A stretch of DNA of 64,000 nt from Nemopilema nomurai (Eukaryota; Cnidaria; Scyphozoa; Rhizostomeae; Rhizostomatidae). The stretch lies in NCBI GenBank assembly GCA_003864495.1, contig ML133437.1, forward strand, positions 1,922,001-1,986,000. The letters are read 5' to 3'. Below, piece after piece: positions 21,579-34,333 of the stretch. The first letter of the stretch is position 1. Every line of letters begins with the position of its first letter. Under the pieces are notes generated by a model that worked only from the letters and a program-made list of their open reading frames with translations, had not been told where the DNA came from and did not search any database. Position numbers and translations under genes: made by a program.

Positions 21579-23503
21579 TCAGAGGTATTTCGTGGACCCC
21601 TCTGGGGTGGCTGGAGGCTCTGAGCATCGGTACTTAAATTCGGCATCGGCCGCCTCCTCCGCAGAGAGCTGGTATGTGCAGTGCATCGCCCCCTGCCAAC
21701 ACAAACAATATCATCACAACTTCTGACTCTCCTTTATCATTGGGAAATAAAAAGTAAAGCGTGTTTGCATGCACTGTTTATCGTAAGAAAAGGTTTTGCT
21801 CGTTCTTCTCCGACCACTGGGCCGCTGACGCAAGAGCATTCGACGTGTTGTGCAAGTCAAATGGGTGGTATATATGCGTAGAATGACGTCATCGCCATGA
21901 AAAAGCGTCGCCTAATAATCGCATCCCACGTGAGATTCAGAGTAGCATGTTACAGTTATCCTGTTCTATACACCACAAATGCGCACAACTCTGGTTATAA
22001 GGCATCGCGTACTTCATCAGAAAATGGCCTTCAGATCCCGGGTGTTGAGCTAGAATGCCGAAAATGGCAAATTTCTACTTCCACCGTTATTTATTGCAGT
22101 GCTTTTGCAAGACTAACCCATCCAACTCCACAAACCCACACCCATCCAACTCCACAAACCCACACCCATCCAACCCCACAAACCCACTAACCCACGAAGT
22201 ATCTACATACCCTATTGCTTACAAAAGTCAGAACGTGTTCACATACAAATCACCCTACGATTGCCTTGGCCTTTTTTACCTTTTCTCCTTTCGACTGCTT
22301 TTGTAAAGCTTCCCTGTAGCACTCATTCATAATGTTGAGCTTTCTCTTTTCAAAGCCAGCAGTTAAGACCTCACCCTCCTGCAGAATCTTTTCAAGCACA
22401 ACCATTTCGTAGATTCCAGGACAGCGAAAGATAACCTGATCTCTGCCGTTTGGCAGGGCTACGATGAACAAGATTTTAATTGTGAAGTGAAATGGACATA
22501 TTTTTAGGCTGGTACTTTGAGAGAAATTTTGAAGCGACTTGTCACGAGTCACACCTGGACCTCTATAACTTCATAGATATATTGCGCTTACTAACCATAC
22601 GTGGTGGATGAAAAGTGAACTTAATCTTAAATCTGCAAGAAAAATCGTGAACAAATCAGCTAATATTTGTTAATCATATTTGCAATTAACTCATTGTTTC
22701 ACATTCGAGAGACGGGGGTCCTTTCATTTCAGATCGACTTAGTTGGTCTACATCCAGCACAAGTTCTACCTGTCAGTATGCTCCTTTCATTGTGCTTCTG
22801 CCAGTCCTTACCACCAGGGGCTTTGTCCTGCTCGGACGTGGTGCATTTATACACTGCCCGTACCATCCCCGTGTCCTGAGTCGAGAAGCCCTTGCCAAAC
22901 GAGAGATAGCACGACACGATTTGGCCACCTCTGCCTTTCTGAACCTCCAACTGCCGTTTGCACTCGGTGGTGACCGCGCTGTACAAATCCTCGCTGATCT
23001 CAGTGCCATTGAATGTTATCCCCCCGATGTAGATGTACTGATAAGGCCTGTGGCAATCAAGCCGCAGTGGCAAGACTTTGGTTTCGGCTGCAAAACAAAT
23101 GCCATATCAATCGAGAATTACTGAGCCTAGCTCACAAGGATTTACATATATCCAGAGTTGCTTCTGCCCAAAGCCTAATGTGAACGCTCGGTTTTGAAAT
23201 ATGAGTATCTAAATTTCCTCGGGTTTGCAAGGAAGGCAAGAATAATTGTAAGCCAGTAACAACAGCATTGCCGCAGGATAAAGACGAACATCATCTCTAA
23301 GGATTAGTGTATAATAAGGGAAAAGCCTAGGCTATAATATTTTAACTTTCTATTCAGAGAGGCTTGCGTTTTCATGTTATAGGTATAGTCGAGTATCATA
23401 AATGGGAAAATAGCAACATACCCAGAAGCCCATCAAGATGGACGTCAGTACAATGAATGCTGCAGATTGCAAATAGCAGGCAAAACGCAACGAGTCGCTT
23501 CAT
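21579..23503 (-). CDS. Secreted two-domain lectin-like protein C
   Basis: Predicted 230-aa secreted protein. Exons (minus): 23422-23503, 22770-23087, 22280-22458, 21579-21692; phases 1, 1, 0; 693 nt. Signal peptide MKRLVAFCLLFAICSIHC. Domain 1: LPLRLDCHRPYQYIYIGG, TTEC, SCYLSFG, AVYKC. Domain 2: VIFRCPGIYEMVVLEK, NECYREAL, HCTYQLSAEEAADAEFKYRC, with a short Pro/Thr tail. The four-Cys spacing and intron phases match genes A and B, although sequence identity looks low, so the duplications are old or fast-evolving. Function is not known; extracellular glycan binding is inferred only from the lectin-like pattern. Confidence 0.72.
22117..22195. repeat. 24-bp minisatellite in intron 3 of gene C
   Basis: Three near-identical units of CCCATCCAACTCCACAAACC plus CACA, starting at 22117, 22141 and 22165, with a partial fourth. 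Intronic; open reading frames across it are fortuitous. Confidence 0.9.
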
Positions 23504-26500
23504 CTTGTGAAGGATGGAACTAGAGCTGGAAGAACGAGGCAAAGATTCTAATGGCACTGATCAGCTTGAATAAAGAATAATGCCAATGCATAGGATGAAG
23601 GTAAAAGTGCATGATACTGAAGAGGATGATAATATCGAATTACAGGGGTTCACAGAAGTCAAGCAGATTGAATCTCAAGTGGGCTGGCTTGAAGAAGGAG
23701 GATCAATTTCAATCTACTCAATGTGGTCTGTAAAAATTACGAACAGAAAGTTCCAATGAACGAGTCACGCAAACAACGAGTCATGCTGTCTTGATCGATG
23801 GGATCACATGAAAACGCTTGAGGATTGCAACAATTAAGTAATAAGTAACAATTAATAAAGAAACAATGAATATGTTTTTGCAAAATCTGATGTACGCACC
23901 AGTTTTTTCGACCTTGAATGTTCGACTTTTCTGCAGTTACAGCCTAGCGTGTTCACGACCTGCTCAGACGAATGGCTACAGTCTCTTTCCGTCTTTGTTC
24001 GAACTGACAAAGCCCTTTAGTCACCATGGCAGAGCACGGATGAACGGTGGAATTCGAATCAGAACTTTACTCAGCCTTAAGAGAGGCTTCACAATAAAGC
24101 ACCTAATTTATGGCCTTTTGTTGCCAAACTTTCTTTAGCTTTGTTTCTAGAAACGATTACGTGAAAGTATAACGAAAATATACTCTTTGTTGGCAAGTAA
24201 ACAAAAAAGTATAAACCACGATCGACGTCAGTCAATTGACTTGTGGCATGGTTCGAAAAATAGCATTATAAGTAAAAAGGATACAACTACAGGTGTACAT
24301 GATCATATTGGCAAGGGACTTTCTACGTTTGCCATTATGGAAGCCGGCAATACGCTTAAACATCAAATTCTACAAAACACAGCAGGACCTCCTAGGAAAC
24401 AAAAAAGCAAGGGGGAAGAATTTCCATACAAAAAATACAAAGGAAAGAACAAAAAACATTTTGATGAAGCTCAAAAGTTGCAATTGGCATAAAATTGAGG
24501 GGCATCGCCCTTCCAGCACTGCAGAGTCTGGATATCCAGGAAAAAAGTAAATTTTGACTTAATGAGGAAAATTTGGTTTTGTGACGCAATAACCACGTGC
24601 TCTTTAAACATTCACCTCTATCGGCTGTTGTTGTTGTGGACGTGGTTCACCATTTCGTTGAACAGAGAGCTTAACTACACCAATAACTTTTTTGAAGCCG
24701 TTCTTTCCGACCACAAGCTGATTGGGGCATTGCACAAACAAGCATGCCACAGATCGGCCTAATAATCATCAAAAGGCCTCGTTGCTTTAGCAACAGTATC
24801 AATTAAATTTGTTGCTCGTGTATTCAAGACGTTTTGCTCTACTTTGTAAAAAAAGGTAGGCTAAAACACGGCGCCGCGGTCATCTATTGTCGAAGGTGAA
24901 ATTCTTTTGAGTGAAATTCATTACGGTACAACAAAGAAGAACACAAAACAAACTCCAAGCTACATACATATGATTGATTGAGTATAATTCCTAACTAAAC
25001 AGCTACAGCTGCTATAAATCGCAAAAAAAAACATTTTCACGACACCGTTAAGAATGGTTGAAACTTCTTATGAAAACAATAAGCAATATGTTGCTTGAAA
25101 GGCTATGAAAGCCTGGATAATCTTTGAAAAGAGGATTGCTAATGCAGCGAGCAATTAACAATCTGAATGGGCACTGGGACAAACTATGGCGTCTTGGAAA
25201 CTTTTCAGAGGAACTTAATGGAAGTAAGGGCGATAGCTACAATACTGAGATAATAATTTACAGGAGGCATCAAAAAGCTTTTTACTTTTAAAAGCATTCC
25301 ACCTACCCGACAAAGTTTAATGGTGGCTGCCTTGAAAAGCGGTTTCTATAAAAAGAGGTAAACCCGAAAAAGCTACATTGCTTTGTACAGAAATCAGGTT
25401 TTAACTAAAACTTGCCGTCATATCTGCTTGTTTTTTGATAAATCCATAGGTCAAAGGTCATAGGTGTACGAGGTCATAGTTCTAAACTTGGTCTATTAAT
25501 GTGTTAGATTAACTGAATGAGAAAAATTTGGACCTGGGAGCTTGCTAAAAAATTTCACTTGGTGGCAAAAAATACAGGTGCGGGGAATGGAATTTATGAT
25601 GAATATTCCTAAAAACGATTAATATAGTAAAATACAAATTACACTTCTAAAACAAATTATAGTAGATCTCTACAGAAAAATTTTTGATCTTAAGTAAACA
25701 TCAGCTTAAAATATTTAGCATAAAAATAACCATTCGCGGCAAAATCATTCAAAAATATACTGCATTATATACACCAATTGTTGATAAAAAACGAATCATC
25801 ATATATATTAAGCTTTGCAATCGAAACATATATATTACCAAGTAAATCTGTGAGTGATATAAAAAATCATATTGAAACATAAACTATAAACTGTAATTAA
25901 TAAAATAGATTTTTATGAAACACAAAAATATTATTATACAAATGAAAGAAACATTGCAGGAATTTCGCGGGTTAAAAACTATAATTGATAAACAATTTTT
26001 GATTATACGAAGATTGCGAAACTATATTTGGAATTTGGATGCGGTGATGAAATAAAAACAGTTTCAGCTCGTGTTTTACCCGCTTACAAATATTTTGATG
26101 ACGTCATATTAGCGTCACACTGACCCACGGTAGTATTACGATACCCACGATACAGACAATTTGACAAAACTAAAGATTAAAATAAATTCAACTCCTTGAA
26201 AAGAGCACTACAAATAAGCATGAGTTCTATAAATACAAGATACTACTCTACTTGCGGACCGCTGCAAAGGCCTACAAAGATAGCCGGAGTGTTCTTTGCT
26301 GTCTCTCTCAGTAGACCTCGTTTTCAGCCAACTGGAGCTAGCTACTTGCAATGTGGTTGAGTTTATAAGCAGTCCTAGCCATGCATCTTCAAAAGAGGCT
26401 GACAGAGGTCGTAAAGTGACGCTGCTATTGGGCAACACTTTTGCTCAGTATATAAACGCAATTGTACCATGGCATTTCTTAATACTCGATTCCATATCCC

Positions 26501-26977
26501 TCTTTCAGCATTCCAGCTAATACTCAACATTTTTCAACAGATGCGTCATCAGCAACACCAAAACCCTTATTACTGTGTAGTTTTACTAAATACTATAAAC
26601 CTATGTACTAACAATTAACTATTACTGTCTCATGCTACAACTCAATTACAAGTACAACGACTCTGCGTACCTGGCTTCACTATTATCGCAAATCATTATT
26701 GCTCAATAACATCATTTGATGATACTAGGCAATGCTATTGCTAACAAATATTGCCTAACAAAACTGCTTTATATATGTTTACACTGCTTTTGCATAATAC
26801 TTCTGCTGAATGGCATTGTTTCCCACGCTGAGCAAAGCGTGCGCTGGATATCACTGCAAAGGGTATTCACTTAGCAACACCCACATGACATCTTCTACGC
26901 CAATCACAGACATGCACACACTTACCAAAGAATGGGAAGACAGCAGGCATTTTGGCCACTCTATAGAAAGCTAAATC
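23504..26977. other. Intergenic, AT-rich, possible transposase fragment
   Basis: About 3.5 kb with no convincing gene. A plus-strand stretch at 24187-24492 encodes DRRQSIDLWHGSKN, which resembles a segment of transposon-derived proteins common in marine invertebrates. The rest of that frame is not recognisable, so at best it is a relic. Positions ~25560-26050 are very AT-rich. A perfect TGACGTCA lies at 26099-26106. Confidence 0.4.
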
Positions 26978-29900
26978 TCAGCGAAAAGAGACATCTCGTG
27001 TCCCTGAAACTGGCAAACTTGCATTCGAGCCATTGGTGAGGTATGGTCCGTCCGTTGCGTAGTTCACAAGACATCCGCTTGAAATGGTTGAGCTGCTGTT
27101 GTTCCTGCGGTGGCGCTTTCCCGCCTTGACCCGGTTCTCCTTGGTTTCTGAAACAGTAACAACAACAACTCAGCTTGTCATATAATACCGAATATTTAAA
27201 CAACCATCCGACCAGCCGAACACCAATAAAAGTAATGTACAAGAACAAGGGGCCAAGAAACTTCGTCAGTATTTGTAGAATGAACAAAGACAACCAGAGA
27301 CATGTCCTAAAAAGTAAAGTTAATTACCTTGCATAGAACTCTCCTTATCAATCTGAGCATTCGAATCTGATGGAAACGAGAATGACCTCGCTTTGGAATT
27401 GGCTCTAGTGTTCTTCTCGGGTCGAAGCAGAACAATGTACATTTTGATACCAAAAAGCCCGAAGAGAATGGTTGTTGCGTTGAGAATGAGGTTCAGGCAC
27501 AGGGACACTCCGCGGTACTCGTAGCTAGAGCCGTAGAACAAGGGCAGGAAGGCAAGCCAGATCACGCAGGCCGTGTACATGACAAAACCGATAAACCTCG
27601 CCTCGTTGAAGTTCTCGGGAACCTTGCGCGTGCGGAAGGCATAGACCGTGCACAAAACAATCAACAAGATGTTGTAGGAAATTGACACGATCAGGTCGCT
27701 GGTATCAGCGCTGCAGCGGACGACTGTTTCAGTGATTGAGTGGAAGTCCTTCTCGACCTTTGGCCTCTTGATCAACAATCCGACAACTCCAATCAACACT
27801 TGAGGCATGACGAGCATGCCTGTTAACACGAGTTGCCACTTGGGCGTTATGAACAATGGATCGGGCTTGCCCGAGAAGATGCGAGCAATACGGCTGGTCT
27901 TGACGAGAAGAGCGGCGTAGCACAAGCTCATGGAGAAGCCCGTGCCAAACCGCAGGACCCCGCAGGTCAGCTGGCTGGGCCACGCGGCCATGAAGAAGGT
28001 GAGCGAGTAGCATAGCGTGATGCCCAGCAGCAGGGTGTAGGACAGTTCCCTGCTGGCCGCCATTATGACTGGCGTGTTGCGAAAGCGGATAAACACAAAG
28101 AGCACGAAGAATGTGAGGCCGCATCCAACAGAGGCTAGAAAGGCGATTGCCACCAGCCAGCCGTGATCCCAGTGAACCTCAGGAATTTTGACACAACCAT
28201 CGAAAGTCTCGTTCGCTTTGTAGCCATTGCCACAGAACAGACAGTCGTAAAGACTGACGACTTTGTGAGTCTTGGAGCACTTGACGCAGTCCCAGCAGCA
28301 GAGCTGGGCGCCGCGAACCTTTCTCACGCTGCCGGCGGAGCAGTTCCTTGCGCACTGCGACTGCACCCTTGGCCGCCGCCAGTGACCGCTCATGACCAGG
28401 CTGCCGCCCTTCTCCGCATTCCACTTCCCTATTGTCTCGAAACTGTCATTGATCAGACTGTTTATGTCGTAAACACCCTTGAGTTCGCTCTCATTAAACG
28501 AAACATGTCCCGTCACCCCCCTGAATGCCACCCTCTTGAGATAGGAATAAAAGAACTCTGTCGTCTCTATCTTCAGGTTTCGCATGCACGAAGAGTTGTT
28601 GTCGGTCACGTTTGGACATTTTTCGCTGTATAGATTCTTCAATGCGTTGGCAATGGCGTAAACAGCGTCGATGATGTAAGCCACTTTGTCATCCGGAAAA
28701 CAAGTGTCATTATTGGAGCAAAAGTCAAACTTTGTTTTGCCTTCGTCCTCCTTTCCCGTCTTATGACCGACATACCGCAAGCCCTGACAAGGACAAAGGT
28801 CTTTGACATGCTCAGAATAGCTGGGGTCTTTCCTCGCCTCGTGCTGACAACTCCAGCACCAATACTTATCAAACCACGGGTTTAATGCATTCTTCCCAGG
28901 CTCCAACGCTCTGTAATAGTTCTTGAAGCCAACAAGTTGCTTGGAGTGATCGTGCAAGGAAAAGACAGTGACATTTATATCAACGTATTTGTAGGAGCCA
29001 GTGTGGAGCCCCCAGCTGTCGGACCCTATCCAGTAAAATCGTCTCTGCATTTCTTTGTTTTGCCTAAGGACGTCAAGCAACTGGTTGATAACTTCCTGGT
29101 GACAAAATACCACGACTCCCACGACATCAGACTCCTTCAGAAAGTGGCTCAGTGTCATCTTCAGTTTAGATGCTAGCCCGCTCTCCCGTTTCACTGATGC
29201 GCTATCCACTACGCAAACACCTCGCCTCTTTGCCTCGCTTTTGAACTTCTCCATGCCATTTTCGCCATAGGTGCCTTCTTCGTAAAGCCCGAAAACAGCC
29301 TTCCATTTGAGCTTCTCAGCGACAAAGTCGGCCATGGCGCGTGCTTGGTACTTGTCGGACGGGACAGTGCGCAGGAGAAAGCTGTATTTGGTTTGGTCGC
29401 TCAGCTCTTCGCTTGTCGATGCATATGAGATCTAAACAACACAAGATTACAAGGCTGAGACTAACGAGAAATCGCAGCAACTAAGAGAATTGACATGTTA
29501 TTGGGTTGACTTATAGTTACAGTCATTGCTTAAGGTTTTAGAATGCTAACATTCGCGTACAGGATCCTACTTGACCTTAACCCAGAACAATGGTGGGCTA
29601 CTAGAAAGTTATGAATGGCGCATGGAAACCACTTTTATATGACCTGTTAACTATTTGCCCAATGTCTCGTCATTGACGAAGGCGTAGTGCTGAGATAGAT
29701 GGTAAATGACTAAAAAAAGACAACATAAAGTTGGCGTTCCAGGTTATTTTGCTAGCTGTTCGCCAGAGTTCAACCTATTGATATTTTGACCTCTTAATTT
29801 TTGATGTGATTAAAAGACAACCAACACAGCCTTCACGACTAACGAGAACAGATCAAGTAATAACAGAAGATATTTCAAGGGTCAAACAGTAAGACCTTCT

Positions 29901-31867
29901 GGAGTAGATTACCATTGTGTTTTTGGAAGCAGAACTGAAATTGAATATTTGGTGATTGAATAAGATCGAAAGGTGACTCGGACTAAGGGCGCAAATAATG
30001 AAAACCGTTCGCAGATGACAATAACGACACAACCAAATGATTATACAAAAACTTCTGATTCATAATAGCTTGAATATCAAGCTCATAGACAAGTCAGCTA
30101 AGTTTTCGTCTCTGTTTCTCTTTCATACAGTGAAATGAAAGCTGGGAAATTCGAGCAGAAACAAAACCAATAAATAATTGAATTAATACCACTCGGGGTC
30201 TATTACAGTAGCAAAAAGGAAATAACATTGACACTGACGCGGTTAGGCCACGATATTGCCAGGCAGGAATGGCTTGATTTCGGCTTCACGGCAGACCGTG
30301 CCAAATACGTGAATGTGCAATTTTAGGAACTTTCCATTAAAAAAATCCTTGCAAGTATCACTTTACAAAACCTTGATTCAATGCAAGTAGGGCACTTTTG
30401 TGGATCCCTATTTACATTTTAGATAACTTCATTAAAGCCACTTGCTGCAAATCAAATGGAATCGCAAACTCTTTCAAGAATCAACACGACACAGAATGCA
30501 AATGCCATGACGTCATAACCGCTGGCATGAGCACGCGAGACCAACCTGCGGGATTTTGAACAGTCGAAGTAGCTTGGCCACTTGGGCGGTGACTGAGCTC
30601 TTGGTCGCGCCCACTACAGCAGCCAGCTTTCCTGTTTTGCCAGTCTGGTTGCTGCGGTTTCCCTGGCAAACGTCGGGCACTTTGTCTATGACGAAGTTGA
30701 GAGACTCCTCCAAAGCTTTGGCCTCCATGTTGCAGCTGTCGCGGACTTCGAGGCCAAGGTTGACAGGGTGGAGGTTGTTGTCGTTGTTAATCTACACGGC
30801 GAGAGGAAGAGGTTTGCAGATCAACAAATGGACTTGCAGCGAACGTGGAATTCGAGGGAGCGTCCTTCTAGTTAATTCTCAACTCAGCTACTCATAGGTA
30901 ATGCTTGGACGGACTACAGGCAAATGATGAAACATATTTTGACCACAGTTGGGTCAGAACTTCACCACAATTGGACCAGAATCTCGAATATTGGAATTTT
31001 CGTCAGTAATCAGGCAATGTTATGATCAATTTACAAGGGCAGAAAATATGTTAGGTAATTTCGTACAGATAGGTAAGATAAGCTTTAAAAATAATTAAAA
31101 GTGGTAATGGAGTAGCTAGCCTCGGAGCCAATTAAACCTCCGTTGGTCAACCTTGGGCTTTCTTCTTAAAGACTATTTGAGCTTGGCAACGAAATATATT
31201 CTAAAAGGATGTTGTGATAAAGGTACGAGCTTCAGGGATCCTAAACGAAGAAGCAACATGAACTGGGGCTGAAATGGAATGTAGACGACGGAGTGGGGCC
31301 GCATTTCTGATGACATTTTAGCCTGAAACTCTTAAAAACAGCCTTGAACAGTCAGCCTTGAAAACACTCCTCGTTGAAAAAAGCATGAATATTGCCGAAT
31401 CAAGTACTCGCTGCTTTCAGTTGGAAGAGAGATGGGGAAATGAAGATGAGCAAAGAAGCCTCTAGCTTGTTCTATTGAAGGAAGATATGAATCTCCGCTG
31501 TATGACATTCCAAATCCTAAATCCTAAAAACGACTTTGTCGCCAATTCTTCTTTCCAATACTAAGCCCCAATGGTCCACATAATGAATGAACCTTTTTAC
31601 TTCTACACCTAACGAAACTCTAATTTCATGAAAATTGACACTCCTCACCTCTTTGACAGTGTATATCATAGCTTCTAATCTCAGAATTCCAAAAGCACCT
31701 TCAAAACTCGTATAATTACATTGTCCGCCAGTACCAATTGTATGAATAGGTACCAAGCCACCGATTGTCACATTTCCAGTCACTCTACTGGTGTTTTCGT
31801 AGTTAGATGTCGAGGTACCAACCAATGATGCGCAGAGACAAAGAACTCCTAACAGAGGGTACACCAT
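26978..31867 (-). CDS. Metabotropic glutamate receptor-like class C GPCR
   Basis: 912-aa class C G-protein-coupled receptor at the plasma membrane. Exons (minus): 31649-31867, 30546-30791, 27328-29431, 26978-27147; 2739 nt, phases 0, 0, 1. Signal peptide ~1-21. The Venus-flytrap domain runs from ~30 to 510, with FGILRLEAM, IRDSC-like LEVRDSC and YASTSEELSD. Thr161, Asp181 (VPSDKYQARAM), Tyr210 (TYGENGM) and Asp293 (GSDSWG) align with mGluR residues that hold the glutamate alpha-amino and carboxyl groups. The Cys-rich NCD3G domain is at ~515-570 (CARNCSAGS, CCWDCVKC). Seven membrane segments span ~580-825 with mGluR hallmarks ASRELSY, LCYAALLVKT, NFNEARFIGF. The cytoplasmic tail of ~85 residues is basic and Ser-rich. 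An amino-acid ligand is likely; glutamate is an inference. Confidence 0.93.
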
Positions 31868-32838
31868 ATTTTCAACTGGCTCCCGGCTGTGAACTGGTCA
31901 CAACGGTTCTTTGATGGATTACCTTCATTGAAGACATCCAAATAGTATGTCCATTTCGGTCCGCGCTTTGCTGCAAAGATGAGGCGAGGTGGTTAAGCGC
32001 TACCAATGTTGACTCATTGAACAGAGAGGATGTGGTCTCTTGTTACCAGAATCCAATAAGACTAAGGAAGTTGAGTCCCAATAGGTTATACCTTCCATTC
32101 CTCATCAAAAGGATCTTTTCAAGTTGTACCTAGTTTACCTAGACATTCATAAAACCAGATTTCCACTTTCTCTTGAAATATAAGTCAAAAAGGCACTATA
32201 AATATATAATTTCTAAATTTTTAACCCTGATTTTCAAGAGAACAGCAAGTTGCTTAGAGGATGGAAGACAAAGAAAATTGAACATGCTACTGTAACTACA
32301 TAAACAAACTTGGTGATACAAACATTTACTGGGAATATTGCTTTACATGAATAATTTGAAGTTCCACTTAATTTGAAGTTTTTTGTGTTGTGGCAAAAAG
32401 ATTCCATAGAAAACTTGGCCACAATTCAAATCATCTTCACAGCTAAATGATTTCAGAGATACTTTAGATATTTGATGCTGGCATGACCAAGCTTTTTCAA
32501 AACACAATCAAGAAAAATGTATTGCTGATAATTGTAAAAAAGACAACAAAAACCGGCTCATAACAAAAGGTGCCACAAAATGAATTATGACTATCGTGCT
32601 GAATCATTCCAGAAGGGACAGAACTCAAAAAGGGAAAAGTAAACAGGATTTTCATCACTTATGATCAAGAGCTAAAATAAAGTAGTGTGGACCATAAAAC
32701 CTGAATAGAATTCTCTCAAATACATCAATATTCTTTCCATCTCAAGAATATGACTCCAAACCCTACTACAAAGGCCCAAATGAAAGTCATCACTTGAAAT
32801 ATGACCAAACATTAATACTCTGTATTTCTAACCAGATC

Positions 32839-34333
32839 TCAAAACAGATCAATGCCCCCAAACTTCATTAACTTGTACCCATAAGCTGTAAAGTTGATGT
32901 TGTCTGAAACTGAAAAAAAAAACAACCAAGGTATTTAGTGTATAAAACGTAAATGCAAACTATGGATAACAAGGGTGTAACTGTTCCAGCACTTAGAAAC
33001 ATTCAAGGCTAGGAATCAGAAAAGAATGGTTCATGCTCTAGGAATAAATCAGCTTCTTCTATAAGAGGTCCCACCACAGCTTAGAAGTATGTTCATTCAA
33101 CAGTGAATTAAAGCTTACATATAAACATTTTTCCTACTCATCATCATTCCTTGTTTCCAGATTTAGCCAAAGAAAATATCCTTCTGCAAATTCTTTTGAA
33201 CCACATCTCGAACAACATGCTCTCAGATCAATATGGCATTTGGACAGGTTTGTTATTAAGAAACTGTTTTGTTGACCCTAAATTCATTCATTCTTCTAAA
33301 ACATTGCTTATCCTACTCGCATTGTAGGGTGGATGGCAGCATAGCAGCTTTAACGCTTTTTCTCCATGCAATTCTGTCATCTGGAGCATCTTTCAGGTTC
33401 CATGATTTTATGTTGTTTCTGATAGTTTCACACTAGTTTATCATCATAACAAGCATGTTGATTGAATCAACCATCACTTTACAAAAGGCCTAATTTTTGG
33501 TAGTGTTAGGATCCGATATATATATATATATATATATGTCACAACCATTACTACACAAACATAGCCATATTTTACCATTTTCTAAAGCATATATGTATGA
33601 ACAATATTATCTTTCGGGCAAATAAGCCTTGAGCAGTTGGTATGAAAAATCAAGAGCTTTTCTAATCATCCTACATTTTGGATATTAAAGCTTGTCAAAT
33701 TGTTTTCAACAACATGATCAAGTTTGAGATTTCCTTCTGAAAAACTGTCAACACATTGTATTCAATTAAATAAGCCATATACATTGCATGGGCTACAGAC
33801 AAATTAATTTTGGATTTCCGAGTAGTGATGGGCATTTTCAGGCAACTCTCAGAAATTTAGCGTATTGATTACAATATTTGAACTTTGGATGGTTTTGTGG
33901 TCTATCTCAGTGCAGTACCAAGGAAACCCAAACTCCAGCGGATGTCTAGGTTCGCTAACACCCAAATGTTATTATCAAACAACCATACATACAATACAAG
34001 ACCATTTTGTTAAGAAAGAGAATAATTAAATGAATAAATACTTTCAATCCTGACATAGTTTATTTTGTCTATAACATCAAAGACAAATTTGGCTAGAATA
34101 TAATGAATGATTTGCTTTCATCAACACAGACCCTCAGACTAATTAATCTCGTTGCAAAGGTTAATTACCAGTACACAGTTTTAACGGTACAGTTTATGAA
34201 ATCAGGAAAAATTAGATACGGTGGGAAAGATTTATGCTCAAGTGAACATTTGTTTCTATCTTAGCTTACCACCACCAAATAGTAAACTTGGATTATTAAT
34301 TATTAGCAGAGACATTGAACTCCTCGAGGGCAT
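32839..34333 (-). CDS. Possible small minus-strand gene (hypothetical)
   Basis: Two candidate exons with compatible phase. Exon 34270-34333 starts MPSRSSMSLLIINNPSLLFGG and ends at a GTAAGC donor. Exon 32839-32909 follows a strong polypyrimidine tract plus CAG and ends in NFTAYGYKLMKFGGIDLF and a stop. Joined directly they give 44 aa. A 36-nt candidate exon at 33919-33954, also phase 1 to 1, could be inserted. I do not recognise the product. The open stretches are short enough to occur by chance, so this is a lead, not a firm call. Confidence 0.2.
33516..33537. repeat. (TA)n microsatellite
   Basis: Eleven TA units. Part of the mostly featureless, AT-rich 31868-35957 interval, which also holds the mGluR-like gene's upstream region and the weak small-gene candidate; I see nothing else there that can be named. 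Confidence 0.9.

Noticed and set aside
22117..22195. CRISPR-like regular repeats
   Set aside because: The units are contiguous with no unique spacers, and the window is eukaryotic; these are minisatellites.
24187..24492. Transposase-like gene
   Set aside because: Only a short segment (DRRQSIDLWHGSKN) is suggestive; the rest is not recognisable, so it is described as a possible relic and not called.
27729..28633. Open frames of 131 and 156 codons overlapping the receptor exon
   Set aside because: Both overlap the mGluR-like coding exon in other frames and have no recognisable domain.
33180..33270. Possible exon on either strand near 33.2 kb (CCSRCGSKEF on minus)
   Set aside because: Open on both strands with usable splice dinucleotides, but the phases do not join to any neighbouring exon and no family is recognised.
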